A stretch of DNA of 53,849 bases from CAZMCT01 sp964564785. Lineage in GTDB: Bacteria > Planctomycetota > Phycisphaerae > UBA1845 > Fen-1342. The stretch spans positions 1-53,849 of the forward strand of contig CAZMCT010000009.1 of assembly GCA_964564785.1 (NCBI GenBank), read 5' to 3'. Below, piece after piece: positions 27,001 through 35,346 of this stretch. The stretch's first letter is position 1. Every line of letters begins with the position of its first letter. A program made the translations under genes and the position numbers. A model generated the notes under the pieces. It was not told where the DNA came from and searched no databases. It worked only from the letters and a program-made list of their open reading frames with translations.

Positions 27001-27990
27001 CTACTTCGCGCGCGCCAGCTTCGGGGTGCGCGGAGCACGCGGGGCCCGTGGCCCCATGGCCTTGCCCACAAACCAGCCCACCAGCAGGGCCAGTCCGACC
27101 GTCAGCACCGCACCGCCCAGGAAGAACCAGAACTTCGACCCGTCGCCCAGGAACCGGCCGTAGTCGGGCACAAAGCCCTGCACCGCCCCGCCGACCACGC
27201 TCGCGGCTACACCCATCAGGATCAGCGCTCCGACCAGCAGACCGGAGAACATCCCCTCGGCCGGGTCGCCGCCTACCGCGGTCGGCACCATCACGACCTC
27301 GCCCGCGCCCGCTTCCTCCATCACCGGCTCGTCGGTCTCGGTGGCTTCTTCGGGCTGAGCCGCGACCGGAACTGGCGGTGTCGGGGCGCGTGCGGCCGGC
27401 TTGGCCGGCGGCGCAGCCTCTTCGGCCGGCGGAGCGCCCTCTTCGCCGGGGTAGATTTCGTCGAGCAGATCGGCGCCCAGGGCGGTGTCGTCGGCCTCGC
27501 GGGCCAGGTCGAGCAGCCCGGATCCGCTGCCGGCACCCTCGAGCGAGACCTGGTCGCTGGCGACCTCGGTGATCTGGGTCTTGGCCATCGGGTCGGCGAT
27601 CTCGAGTTCGTCGTCATCGAAGACCCCGATTCCGCTGCGAGTGATGACCGTGTCCTCTTTTTTCTCCGGCTCTTCCTCGCCGAGCGGCTCGAGCCCGATG
27701 ATGCTCGTGCCGCCGGAGGAGTCGGCCAGGCCCGGCAGGCCCGTGTCGCTGCGGGCGGCCGGCGGCTCAGTCAGATCGGGCACGGGCTCGAGCAGGATCT
27801 CGCCGGAGTCCTCCGCCGGGGCGCGCGCGGCCGCGGCCAGCTTCTCGATATCGTCCGCCTTGAAGAACACCTTGCCGGCGTCGCGGAATTCGCGGAGCTT
27901 GCCGTCGCGCACCAGGGCCTTGACTTCGTCTTGGGACTTGCCCAGCTTCGAGCACACTTCTTCCATCGAGTAGAACGGTTTCCCTGGCAT
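27001..27990 (-). CDS. membrane protein with N-terminal excisionase/MerR-like HTH
   Basis: 329 residues of unknown function. The first 55 residues form a helix-turn-helix of the excisionase/MerR kind (YSMEEVCSKLGKSQDEVKAL, then VRDGKLREFRDAGKVFFKAD). A long acidic, proline- and alanine-rich linker follows (about 60-230). Near the C-terminus are two strong hydrophobic helices (MFSGLLVGALILMGVAASVV; FWFFLGGAVLTVGLALLVGW) and a basic tail (PRAPRAPRTPKLARAK). The start at 27990 has AGGAGT upstream. An HTH tethered to the membrane could sense an envelope signal, or the domain may bind protein rather than DNA. It is followed by the OmpA-like gene on the same strand. Confidence 0.75.
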   Translation of the reverse strand: MPGKPFYSMEEVCSKLGKSQDEVKALVRDGKLREFRDAGKVFFKADDIEKLAAAARAPAEDSGEILLEPVPDLTEPPAARSDTGLPGLADSSGGTSIIGLEPLGEEEPEKKEDTVITRSGIGVFDDDELEIADPMAKTQITEVASDQVSLEGAGSGSGLLDLAREADDTALGADLLDEIYPGEEGAPPAEEAAPPAKPAARAPTPPVPVAAQPEEATETDEPVMEEAGAGEVVMVPTAVGGDPAEGMFSGLLVGALILMGVAASVVGGAVQGFVPDYGRFLGDGSKFWFFLGGAVLTVGLALLVGWFVGKAMGPRAPRAPRTPKLARAK

Positions 27991-28059
27991 GGCGGAACTC
28001 CTGCGGCACACCTTGCGCGCCCGGACGAACCGGCGGGCGGCGCGCTGACACTGCCGGCC

Positions 28060-28557
28060 CTACTCGCGCCCGGGCGGCGATTTCGGCTGCGGTTCACGAC
28101 TCGGCGGCTGCTCGCGTCCGACCTCCGGGCCCGGCGACCCGGCCGCGTCCGACGTCTGCGCCCGCTCCTGACTCACGAGCTTCTGCACCATCCGGAAATC
28201 CGGCGGGGCGCAATTGAAGTCCTTCAAATAACGATCATACACCCACGTGCGGGCCGCCACCAGCCGCAGCTTGCTCGTCCCCCCCACGGTGTCGAACGCG
28301 TAGCACCAGATCGTCCCCTGGTCAACGTCCAGCATGAACAGGCCGTACTGGTCGCGGCCCAGCGGACCGGTGAACGCGAAGATGCCGCGGGCCCCCGCCA
28401 GGGCCTGCCCCTGGGCCAGCGCGCTGGGCACCACGGCCGGGCCGCCCCGGGTCCACAACGCGGTCCCGATCACGGCGAGCAGGATCGCGATGATCCAGAG
28501 CACAGTCTGGGATCGCTGGGGATGCGCCGCGGTGTGTGAGGCACTTGCGCCCGCCAT
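28060..28557 (-). CDS. hypothetical membrane-anchored protein
   Basis: 165 residues from the ATG at 28557; an in-frame ATG at 28578 would add seven. One N-terminal helix (TVLWIIAILLAVIGTALWTR) is followed by a soluble domain with FTGPLGRDQYGLFMLDVDQG, TIWCYAFDTVGGTSKLRLVA and ARTWVYDRYLKDFNCAPPDF, then a Pro/Glu/Arg tail. No family recognised; the beta-strand pattern suggests a small outward-facing domain. It runs 69 bp ahead of the HTH membrane protein in the same direction and may be co-transcribed with it. Confidence 0.7.
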   Translation of the reverse strand: MAGASASHTAAHPQRSQTVLWIIAILLAVIGTALWTRGGPAVVPSALAQGQALAGARGIFAFTGPLGRDQYGLFMLDVDQGTIWCYAFDTVGGTSKLRLVAARTWVYDRYLKDFNCAPPDFRMVQKLVSQERAQTSDAAGSPGPEVGREQPPSREPQPKSPPGRE

Positions 28558-29172
28558 GTGCGTTCCGTCCGTCGGCATCGCCCGCGCGATGCTAGTGCCC
28601 CACCCGCGCGCCCGCAAGCCGGATCGCGTGTCCGCTGCCGCGCGTAAGCACGCCGTCGTGAAGAGGGGCCGGCTCCGCGCCCCGTGCACGGTGGCGCCGA
28701 CAGCCGCAGCCGCTGTACCTTTCCCTTTTTTCGACCGGCTCGTAGCCATGCCGGATCTCGGAGGCGTCCTGCCCGTATTCCGCCTCGCGAGGGGGGGGCC
28801 GGGGGGGCGGCATGGGCGGCCACAATCGTCGGCGGCGAGTCACGCCGCTCCGCGTCAACGTTGGCCGCGAGGGCGGCGAGCATGGGGTCCGGGCTCATCC
28901 GTCCGGCCGGGCCGTCGTGGGCAGCCTGAATTGGCCGCCGAGGAAGAGCGAAAAACGGGTCGCACAAACGCTCTTATCGATCATGATCTAATTGTTCGGC
29001 CCGCACGATCAATCGTCGAAACACGGCCCGTCGGAACGACTCAGTGTCGAGCGGGTGTTTATATAACGCTATATTATACAGACTTTTATAGTTTCTTAGC
29101 AGCGCTCCAGGGTTTTTCTTTGGCCGAGCTTGCCCGGCGTCTGATCGCTTGCTATAATCGGTCAAAACGTTC
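28558..29172. other. 615-bp divergent intergenic region with an AT-rich island
   Basis: Upstream of the first MerR/B12 regulator. It holds G-runs of eight and seven at 28791-28807 and an AT-rich island at 29056-29100 with repeated TATATAA/TATATTATA/TTTTATAG elements, some inverted (CTATA at 29069-29073 and TATAG at 29087-29091). No gene recognised. The island is the lowest-GC stretch I noticed here and may be a regulator site or a minus-strand promoter. Confidence 0.4.
29130..29158 (+). promoter_or_regulatory. promoter of the first MerR/B12 regulator
   Basis: TTGCCC (29130-29135) and a perfect TATAAT (29153-29158) with a 17-bp spacer. The start would fall near 29165, only about 8 nt before the ATG at 29173, and no ribosome-binding site precedes that ATG. 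The message is therefore predicted to be nearly leaderless. Confidence 0.7.
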
Positions 29173-30075
29173 ATGCAGACCACGGCACTTACAACCCGCG
29201 AAGCCGCCCGAGCCCTGGGGGTCAGCGAGGCCTCGCTCAAACGCTGGTGCGACCAGGGGCTCCTGCCGGCCGCCCGAACCCCCGGCGGCCATCGACGGGT
29301 TTCGATCGGTGCGTTGGCGCAGTTCATCCGCGCGCGGGAGTTCGACGTGGTGCAGCCGCAGGTGTTCGGTGTGCCGCGTCTGGTCCGTGCCCCGCGAGAC
29401 AGCGGCGATGCCTTGACCGCTGCGCTTCAAGCAGCGCTCGAGCAGGCGGATGAGGATGAAGTGCGGAGCTTGGTCCTCGGGCAGTACCTTGCGGGGCGCT
29501 CCGCGGCCGAGATTCTGGACGAATGCGTCGCGCCCGCCTTCCACGGGCTGGGCGAGCGCTGGGCACACGGTCAACTGGCCGTGTACGAGGAACGCCGCGC
29601 GGTGGAACTGCTCACCGCACTCCTGCATCAGTGGCGGCTGCTCTTGCCGGCCACGCCGCCGCGGGCCCCGCTTGCGATCGGCGGCACCCTCGCCGGCGAC
29701 CCGTACGCGCTGCCGACGATCATGGTCGAAATCGCGCTGTGTGAGGCCGGTTGGTGCGCCCGCTCATACGGCTGCGGGCACCCGGCGGACACGCTGCTCA
29801 CGGCGCTTCGGACGATACGACCGCGGCTGTTCTGGCTGAGCATCAATGCGGTCCCCTCCGAAGCCCAGCTCGTGACGGACGTTCAGGCGCTCTACGAGCT
29901 GGCCGAATCGCTCGGCGTCGCAATGCTGGTCGGCGGCCGTCTGGTCAATCCGGAGCTGCGGGCCCGCATCCGTTACTCGGCGTTCTGCGACGACCTGCGG
30001 CACGCGGTCGACTTCGCCCGGGCGCTCTACTCGCCCGGCTCCCCTCGGGCTTTCGATGGAGGGCAATCCGCATGA
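29173..30075 (+). CDS. MerR-family regulator with B12-binding-fold domain (CarH/LitR-like), paralogue 1
   Basis: 300 residues. N-terminal MerR helix-turn-helix (LTTREAARALGVSEASLKRW; RTPGGHRRVSIGALAQFIRA), a four-helix cap (about 80-160) and a cobalamin-binding-type Rossmann domain ending in LSINAVPSE and MLVGGRLVN. CarH-type light sensors use Wx9EH in the cap; here it reads Trp130...Glu140-Arg141, so the histidine is lost. The usual DxHxxG cobalt-ligand loop reads GDPYALP (Tyr178), so the axial histidine is also absent. Cobalamin binding is thus doubtful or different. Its stop overlaps the start of the DCC-family gene (ATGA). A paralogue lies at 40838. Confidence 0.88.
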   Translation: MQTTALTTREAARALGVSEASLKRWCDQGLLPAARTPGGHRRVSIGALAQFIRAREFDVVQPQVFGVPRLVRAPRDSGDALTAALQAALEQADEDEVRSLVLGQYLAGRSAAEILDECVAPAFHGLGERWAHGQLAVYEERRAVELLTALLHQWRLLLPATPPRAPLAIGGTLAGDPYALPTIMVEIALCEAGWCARSYGCGHPADTLLTALRTIRPRLFWLSINAVPSEAQLVTDVQALYELAESLGVAMLVGGRLVNPELRARIRYSAFCDDLRHAVDFARALYSPGSPRAFDGGQSA

Positions 30076-30512
30076 GCGGTTGGGAAATCAAAGTGTTGAT
30101 CGACGGTGCGTGCCCGTTGTGCCGCCGCGAGGCCGAGCTCTGGCGGCGGCTGGATGCCGGTCGGGGACGGATTGCGCTCGAGGATATCAGCGCGCCCAGC
30201 TTCGACCCCGCGGCGTACGGTCTCACGCGTGCGCAGGTGATGGCGGAGATTCACGGGTTGCTGCCTGGTGGCACGCTGGTGCGCGGCATGGAGGTCTTCC
30301 GGCGGGCGTACCGCGCGGTGGGCTGGGGCTGGTTGGCAGCGCCGACCGGCTGGCCGGTGCTGCGGACGCTGTTCGACCGGGCCTATTGCTGGTTCGCCCG
30401 CAATCGACTGCGGTTCACGCGGGGCGGGCGGGTCTGTGACGCGCGGTGCGGGCCGCGCAGCACGACCGGCGGCGGAGCGGTTGTGGCCGGAGCGGCACAG
30501 GCGGCCGAGTGA
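30072..30512 (+). CDS. DCC-family (DUF393) thiol-disulfide oxidoreductase-like protein
   Basis: 146 residues. The opening VLIDGACPLCRREAELWRRL contains the family DGxCPLC signature (Cys14, Cys17). ISAPSFDPAAYGLTRAQVMA and GGTLVRGMEVFRRAYRAVGW follow, also typical. The protein is presumed to do redox chemistry through the CxxC pair, but no member's substrate can be inferred here. It starts inside the last codons of the MerR/B12 regulator gene (ATGA at 30072-30075), so the two are translationally coupled and probably under the regulator's own control. The tail after about residue 125 is low-complexity Gly/Ala. Confidence 0.87.
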   Translation: MSGWEIKVLIDGACPLCRREAELWRRLDAGRGRIALEDISAPSFDPAAYGLTRAQVMAEIHGLLPGGTLVRGMEVFRRAYRAVGWGWLAAPTGWPVLRTLFDRAYCWFARNRLRFTRGGRVCDARCGPRSTTGGGAVVAGAAQAAE

Positions 30513-30837
30513 TGGACAAGCCGCGCGGCGGTCGCGCGGATCGGCGTAGTCTTCTGACTGGCGTCCGCTTGGCGTGAGTGAAAAGGCACGACTCCTCGCG
30601 CGTCCTTCCGAGGACAAACTGAATCCAGGGGTGTTCGGATCGCCCGGCTTGCAGGGCTGATCGATCGAGTTCGAGGGTAAACGGAGCGCTCCCCAACGTG
30701 AGTTGTCCGCTGTCGCGCGCACGGCAGCGGGTCTGGGTTACGCGGCTCGCGAAATCTTCGCTTCGCAGCGGCGAGCCGTGTAGCGCGTGTAGCGTTTGGT
30801 GTGATCGAGGGACACGGGACAAGTAAGGAGACTGGTG
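30513..30837. other. intergenic stretch, no gene recognised
   Basis: 325 bp between the DCC-family gene and the DUF4397 gene. A short direct repeat GTGTAGCG occurs twice near 30778-30795. The last bases hold AAGGAG (30825-30830), the ribosome site of the next gene. No convincing promoter or terminator was identified. Confidence 0.4.
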
Positions 30838-32184
30838 ATGAGAGCTTCCGGTAGCATTTTCATGTGGTGCGCGGTGATCTTGACCCTAACGGGCGGGTCG
30901 AGCAGTCTGGGCGGCGCCACGGTGTACGTGGTGCACGGTATCCCAGGGCAGGACCTGGGGGCCGAGCCGGCCCTGCCGGTGGACGTCGCAATCAACGGCG
31001 CCTGCGCTCTGACAGGTTTCGAGTTCGGGCAGATCGTCGGACCGCTGGCGCTCGAGGCCGGCACTTACGACGTCGCGATCAGCCTCGCAAACCCGGGTAC
31101 CCCCTGCGGCAACGCACCCGTCATCGAGGCCAACGGCCTTCAGCTCGAGGATGGGCTGAACTACTCGATCGTCGCGCACCTGACTGCGGACGGTGCGCCC
31201 ACCGCGAGCGTCTTCGTCAACGACCTGTCGACGAAGAAGTACACGTCGCGGGTCAACGTCTTCCATACGGCGGCCGCCCCCGCGGTCGACATCCGGTTCA
31301 AGCGCAACTCGCCCTGGTGGCTGCCGCCCACTTGGCTGTGGGATGTGGCCAACGGCGAGCAGGGCAGCGTCGAGGTGCTCTATGGAACCTACGGCGTGAC
31401 GATCTTCCCGGCCGGGACGCCGAACCCCGTATTCGGGCCGGCGACGGTCGAGCTCGAGTGTGACACTGCGTACGCCGTCTTCGCCGTCGGTTCGCTGACC
31501 AACGCCACGTTCACCCTGCTGGTCCAGCCGATCGAGGATGCTCCGCCGCAGACGACCGAGGTCTACGTGGTGCACGGCATTCCGGGCCAGGACCTGGGAA
31601 CCGACCCGGAGCTGCCGGTGGACGTCTCACTGAACGGCGCCTGTGCCCTGCCGAGCTTTGAGTTCGGGCAGATCGTCGGGCCCCTGACGCTCGCGGCCGG
31701 CACGTATGACATCGCCATCAGCCTCGCCGACCCGAACAGCCCCTGCGGCAACGCCCCGGTCATCGAGGCGCCCGGAATCGCACTCGCGGCCGGCACGAGC
31801 TACTCGATCGTCGCACACCTCACCGCGGACGGTGCACCGACCGCGAGCGTCTTCGTCAATGAGCTCGAAATCAGCAATTACCAGGCGCGCCTGAACGTCT
31901 TCCACGTGGCGGCCGCCCCCGCCGTCGATATCAAGCTCAAGCGCGAGCGGCCCCGCTGGTGGCCGGCGCGCTTCATCCGCGACCTGATGAACGGCGAGTC
32001 GGCGACGACCGAGGTCGTGGCCGGTAACTGGAACGTGACGCTCTTCCCGGCCGGCGGTGAGAATCCGGTCTTCGGGCCGGTGGCGCTGGCACTCGAGGAG
32101 TCGACCGCGTATCTCGTGTACGCCGTCGGCTCACTGGCCAACGAGACGTTCACGTTGCTCGTCGCGCCCGCCGTGACTGAATAG
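30838..32184 (+). CDS. secreted protein of two tandem DUF4397-type domains
   Basis: 448 residues with a signal peptide (about 1-26). Two homologous halves follow, each starting VYVVHGIPGQDLG and containing FEFGQIVGPL, AGTYD(V/I)AISLA, CGNAPVIEA, YSIVAHLTADGAPTASVFVN, AAAPAVDI and a final NPVFGP plus TFTLLV. This is the beta-sandwich pattern of DUF4397 proteins, thought to sit on the cell surface; no enzyme motif is visible. The ATG at 30838 was preferred over GTG at 30835 because AAGGAG is then 7 bp away. A strong intrinsic terminator follows, so it is transcribed alone. Confidence 0.85.
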   Translation: MRASGSIFMWCAVILTLTGGSSSLGGATVYVVHGIPGQDLGAEPALPVDVAINGACALTGFEFGQIVGPLALEAGTYDVAISLANPGTPCGNAPVIEANGLQLEDGLNYSIVAHLTADGAPTASVFVNDLSTKKYTSRVNVFHTAAAPAVDIRFKRNSPWWLPPTWLWDVANGEQGSVEVLYGTYGVTIFPAGTPNPVFGPATVELECDTAYAVFAVGSLTNATFTLLVQPIEDAPPQTTEVYVVHGIPGQDLGTDPELPVDVSLNGACALPSFEFGQIVGPLTLAAGTYDIAISLADPNSPCGNAPVIEAPGIALAAGTSYSIVAHLTADGAPTASVFVNELEISNYQARLNVFHVAAAPAVDIKLKRERPRWWPARFIRDLMNGESATTEVVAGNWNVTLFPAGGENPVFGPVALALEESTAYLVYAVGSLANETFTLLVAPAVTE

Positions 32185-32264
32185 TCACGGGCGGACCGTG
32201 CCACGCCCGCGACGACCGGCCCGCGCGGCCGGCGATCCGGCTTGTGACGGCACTTCTACGCATA

Positions 32265-32302
32265 CGCCCGGGCTTGCGAACCCCCGCAAGTCCGGGCGTT
32301 TT
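32265..32302 (+). terminator. intrinsic terminator of the DUF4397 gene
   Basis: A 14-bp stem (32265-32278 with 32285-32298, one G-T wobble), a 6-nt loop and TTTT immediately after, about 80 bp past the stop codon at 32184. Confidence 0.85.
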
Positions 32303-32643
32303 CACATACGCGGGTCGGGGCGACCGGCGTTGAACCTGGACCACCGCGCCGGCGGGCGTCGGAGCGCGGCAGGTGCGCCCGTCCCATCACGCCGCGCGCC
32401 GGGCATCCGGCGAGCTGCCGACCCGCCCTTCGCCCCCCGCGCCGTGTGCCGCACATAGTATCTGGACATCCGAAATCGCCGACCGGGCGAAACGCCGCGG
32501 TTATCAGACACCCGACTCCGCGTTGCAAACCCGCGCACGAACGGGTAACGTGAACGCACTGGGATGGTCGCGGCACCTCCCCCGTCGCCGCCGCGCTTTC
32601 TGGCCGACGAACCGTCGCCGCTGCGTGCTCTCCGAGGGAAACG
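32303..32643. other. intergenic leader region of the ankyrin-peptidase gene
   Basis: 341 bp with no gene recognised. TTGCAA (32523-32528) and TAACGT (32546-32551) with a 17-bp spacer is a weak promoter candidate for the gene at 32644. Confidence 0.35.
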
Positions 32644-35343
32644 ATGACGCCCCACCGCCCCCTTGCACCGCTGGCCGCTTTGTGCCTTACCACGATCTGT
32701 CTGACCGTTCCCGGCTTGGCCGACCTGCCACCCGACTCCCGCCACGGCGGGCAAGCTCCGGTCTGGCGCGGCGCGGACGCGCACGACGGCGCGGGCCTGT
32801 CGGACCTCCACCGCGCCGTGCGATTCGGCGATTGGCCGGCCGTGCTCGAGGCTCTGGCCGGCGGTGCCGACCCGGCCGCGGCCGACGCCGAGGGTGTGAC
32901 GCCGCTGCATTTGGCGGCGATTCGTGGCGACACGGCGATCGTGCGGCTGCTGCTCGACGCCGGGGCCGACGCCCGCACGGCCGACCGGCGCGGCCGGACG
33001 GCGCTGCACTTCGCCGCGCAGTCCGGGACGAAGGACGTGTACGCGCTGCTGCTGGAGCGTGGCGGCGCGGTGAACGCCCGCGATGCGCGCGGCGACACGC
33101 CGCTGCATGCCGCTGCCCGTCTGGCCCGCACGGACGCCCTGCACGTCCTGCTGGCGGCCGGCGCCGAGGTGGACGCGGCCAACGACGACGGCCAGACCGC
33201 GCTGCACGTGCTCGGGACGGCCGCCCGCGATGAACCGGAGGTTGACGGGCAGGTCGTCGAGCTTGCGCTGGTGCTGATCGCGGCCGGCGCCGACCCGCAG
33301 CGGAAGGACGTGAACGGGACCCAGGCTTGGCCGCGCGCGGAGGAGCCCGGAGGGGGGCGGACGCCGCCCGGCTATCCGACCACGACGGACGTCGCGAACG
33401 CGCTGTTGAACTACGCGAACACGTACCCGCTGCTGTGCGAGCGGCACCTGGTGGGCACGAGCGTGCAGGGGCGGCAGTTCTTCGCCGCGAAGATTTCGGA
33501 CAACGTCGGCATCGAGGAAGACGAGCCCGAGTTCAAGTGGGTCGCCAACATGCACGGCGACGAAGTCACCGGCCTGGTCATGTGCCTGAACATGATCGAT
33601 TACCTGCTGGTGAACTACGGCGTGGATCCACGGGTGACCAACCTGGTCGACGAGGTCGAGATCTGGATCGTGCCGACCATGAACCCGGACGGTTACACGC
33701 TGAACCGCCGCGAGAACGCCAACTGGGTCGACCTCAACCGCGATTTCCCCGAGGGCTCCGGATCGAATCCCGACGAGAACACGACCACTGGGCGGGCGGC
33801 CGAGACGGCCGCGATCATGACCTGGGTCTGGGCGCACTCGTTCACGCACGGTGGGAATTTCCACGGCGGGGCCCTGGTCGCGAACTACCCGTTCGACAAC
33901 GACGGCATGGGCTCGACCTTTTCGCCCACCCCGGACGAAGACCTGTTCGTCTACGTCGCCGAACAGTACTCCTACTACAACCCGCCGATGTGGAACAGCG
34001 CGGAGTTCTATCACGGCATCACCAACGGCGCGGCGTGGTACTCGATCGACGGCGGGATGCAGGACTGGAATTACCGCTACGAGGGCTGCAACGACATCAC
34101 GTTTGAGATCGGCACCAAGACCCCGCCGTATTCCCAGATGCCCACCTACTGGAGCCAGAACCGCGACTCGATGCTCGCGTACATGGAGACCTGTCTGATC
34201 GGCGTCCGCGGCCGCGTGACCGACGCCGATACCGGCGCCCCGCTCGACGCGGTGGTCACGGTGGTCGGCCGCGATCACCCGATCTACACCGACCCCGACG
34301 TGGGCGACTATCACCGCATGCTGATGCCGGGGACCTACCAACTGCGATTCGAGGCGGCCGGTTATGACCCCATGACGGCGGTGGTCACGGTCAACAGCGG
34401 CCCGGCCACGGTGGTGGACGTGCCGCTCGGCCCGCCGCCGCAGCTCACATATCCCAACGGCGGCGAGACGCTCTATGTTGACACGCCGGTGACGATCACG
34501 TGGACCGGCAGCCCGCTGGCCCAGTTTCAGGTGCAGGCCACGTACAACTTCGGCGCGGTGTACCCGTACACGGACGGGTTCGAGAGCGGCGTGTTCGACC
34601 CGGCGTACTCGAGCGGCGGATCGCTGCCCTGGCAGATCGTGGGCGGTACCGTGCATTCGGGCACGAAGAGCGCCCGCGCGGGTGCGATCACCCACAACCA
34701 GATCTCGTGGCTGACCCGCACGGCCGACGCCGGGCCCCTGAGCTTCTGGTACAAGGTCAGCTCGGAACCGAACTACGACTGGTTCAACTTCTACATCGAC
34801 GGCGTGCAGACGCTGCACCGCTCCGGCAACGTCAACTGGACCTACTACGCCACGACGCTCGGGCCCGGCCCGCACGAGCTGAAATGGCAATACAGCAAGG
34901 ACGGCAGCGCCAACGGCGGCAGCGACACGGTCTGGATCGACGATCTGTCGCTGACCGGCGACGCGACGACCTGGTCGGACGTGGTCGCAGCCACGCCCGT
35001 GGGCGCGACGTCCTGCGCGTGGACGCCCGCGCAGGCGACGAGCGCCGGCAAGGTCCGGCTGCGGGCCACCTATGGCGCCGGCGTCTTCGGGGCCTGGGAC
35101 GAAAGCGACGCCTCGTTCGTGATCGCGGAAGCCCCCGCCTGGCCGCCGGGCGACATGAACTGTAGCGGCGCGCTCGGGTTCGACGACATCAACCCGTTCG
35201 TGCTCGCGCTGACCGATCCGGCCGCCTGGGCGCTCGAATACCCCGGTTGTCCGCTGAGCAACGGCGACGTGAGCGGCAACGGCAGCTTCGGGTTTGAAGA
35301 TATCAACCCGTTCGTTGCGCTGCTGGCGGGCGGAGCCCCGTAG
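32644..35343 (+). CDS. secreted ankyrin-repeat / M14 zinc carboxypeptidase with dockerin tail
   Basis: 899 residues. Signal peptide (about 1-26). Residues about 48-225 hold five ankyrin repeats (TPLHLAAIRGDTAIVRLLLD; TALHFAAQSGTKDVYALLLE; TPLHAAARLARTDALHVLLA). An M14 peptidase domain follows (about 245-560) with zinc ligands His304 and Glu307 in NMHGDEVTG, MNPDGYTLNRREN, VDLNRDFPEG and the late catalytic glutamate segment NDITFEIGTKTPP. A carboxypeptidase-regulatory-like domain (VRGRVTDADTGAPLDAVVTV), a jelly-roll region and a GC-type dockerin (GDMNCSGALGFDDINPFVLA; GSFGFEDINPFVALLAGG) complete it. The peptidase is predicted to trim C-terminal residues outside the cell. Ankyrin repeats ahead of a secreted peptidase are unusual. 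Its stop lies 3 bp from that of the convergent lipoprotein gene. Confidence 0.88.
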   Translation: MTPHRPLAPLAALCLTTICLTVPGLADLPPDSRHGGQAPVWRGADAHDGAGLSDLHRAVRFGDWPAVLEALAGGADPAAADAEGVTPLHLAAIRGDTAIVRLLLDAGADARTADRRGRTALHFAAQSGTKDVYALLLERGGAVNARDARGDTPLHAAARLARTDALHVLLAAGAEVDAANDDGQTALHVLGTAARDEPEVDGQVVELALVLIAAGADPQRKDVNGTQAWPRAEEPGGGRTPPGYPTTTDVANALLNYANTYPLLCERHLVGTSVQGRQFFAAKISDNVGIEEDEPEFKWVANMHGDEVTGLVMCLNMIDYLLVNYGVDPRVTNLVDEVEIWIVPTMNPDGYTLNRRENANWVDLNRDFPEGSGSNPDENTTTGRAAETAAIMTWVWAHSFTHGGNFHGGALVANYPFDNDGMGSTFSPTPDEDLFVYVAEQYSYYNPPMWNSAEFYHGITNGAAWYSIDGGMQDWNYRYEGCNDITFEIGTKTPPYSQMPTYWSQNRDSMLAYMETCLIGVRGRVTDADTGAPLDAVVTVVGRDHPIYTDPDVGDYHRMLMPGTYQLRFEAAGYDPMTAVVTVNSGPATVVDVPLGPPPQLTYPNGGETLYVDTPVTITWTGSPLAQFQVQATYNFGAVYPYTDGFESGVFDPAYSSGGSLPWQIVGGTVHSGTKSARAGAITHNQISWLTRTADAGPLSFWYKVSSEPNYDWFNFYIDGVQTLHRSGNVNWTYYATTLGPGPHELKWQYSKDGSANGGSDTVWIDDLSLTGDATTWSDVVAATPVGATSCAWTPAQATSAGKVRLRATYGAGVFGAWDESDASFVIAEAPAWPPGDMNCSGALGFDDINPFVLALTDPAAWALEYPGCPLSNGDVSGNGSFGFEDINPFVALLAGGAP

Positions 35344-35346
35344 CGG

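Noticed and set aside
28791..28807. Runs of eight and seven G residues as a possible G-quadruplex or phase-variable tract
   Set aside because: Not inside or close enough to a gene start to suggest a function; only two runs lie together.
32302..34890. 862-codon minus-strand frame opposite the ankyrin-peptidase
   Set aside because: Arg/Val/His-rich shadow. The opposite strand shows clear ankyrin and M14 motifs.
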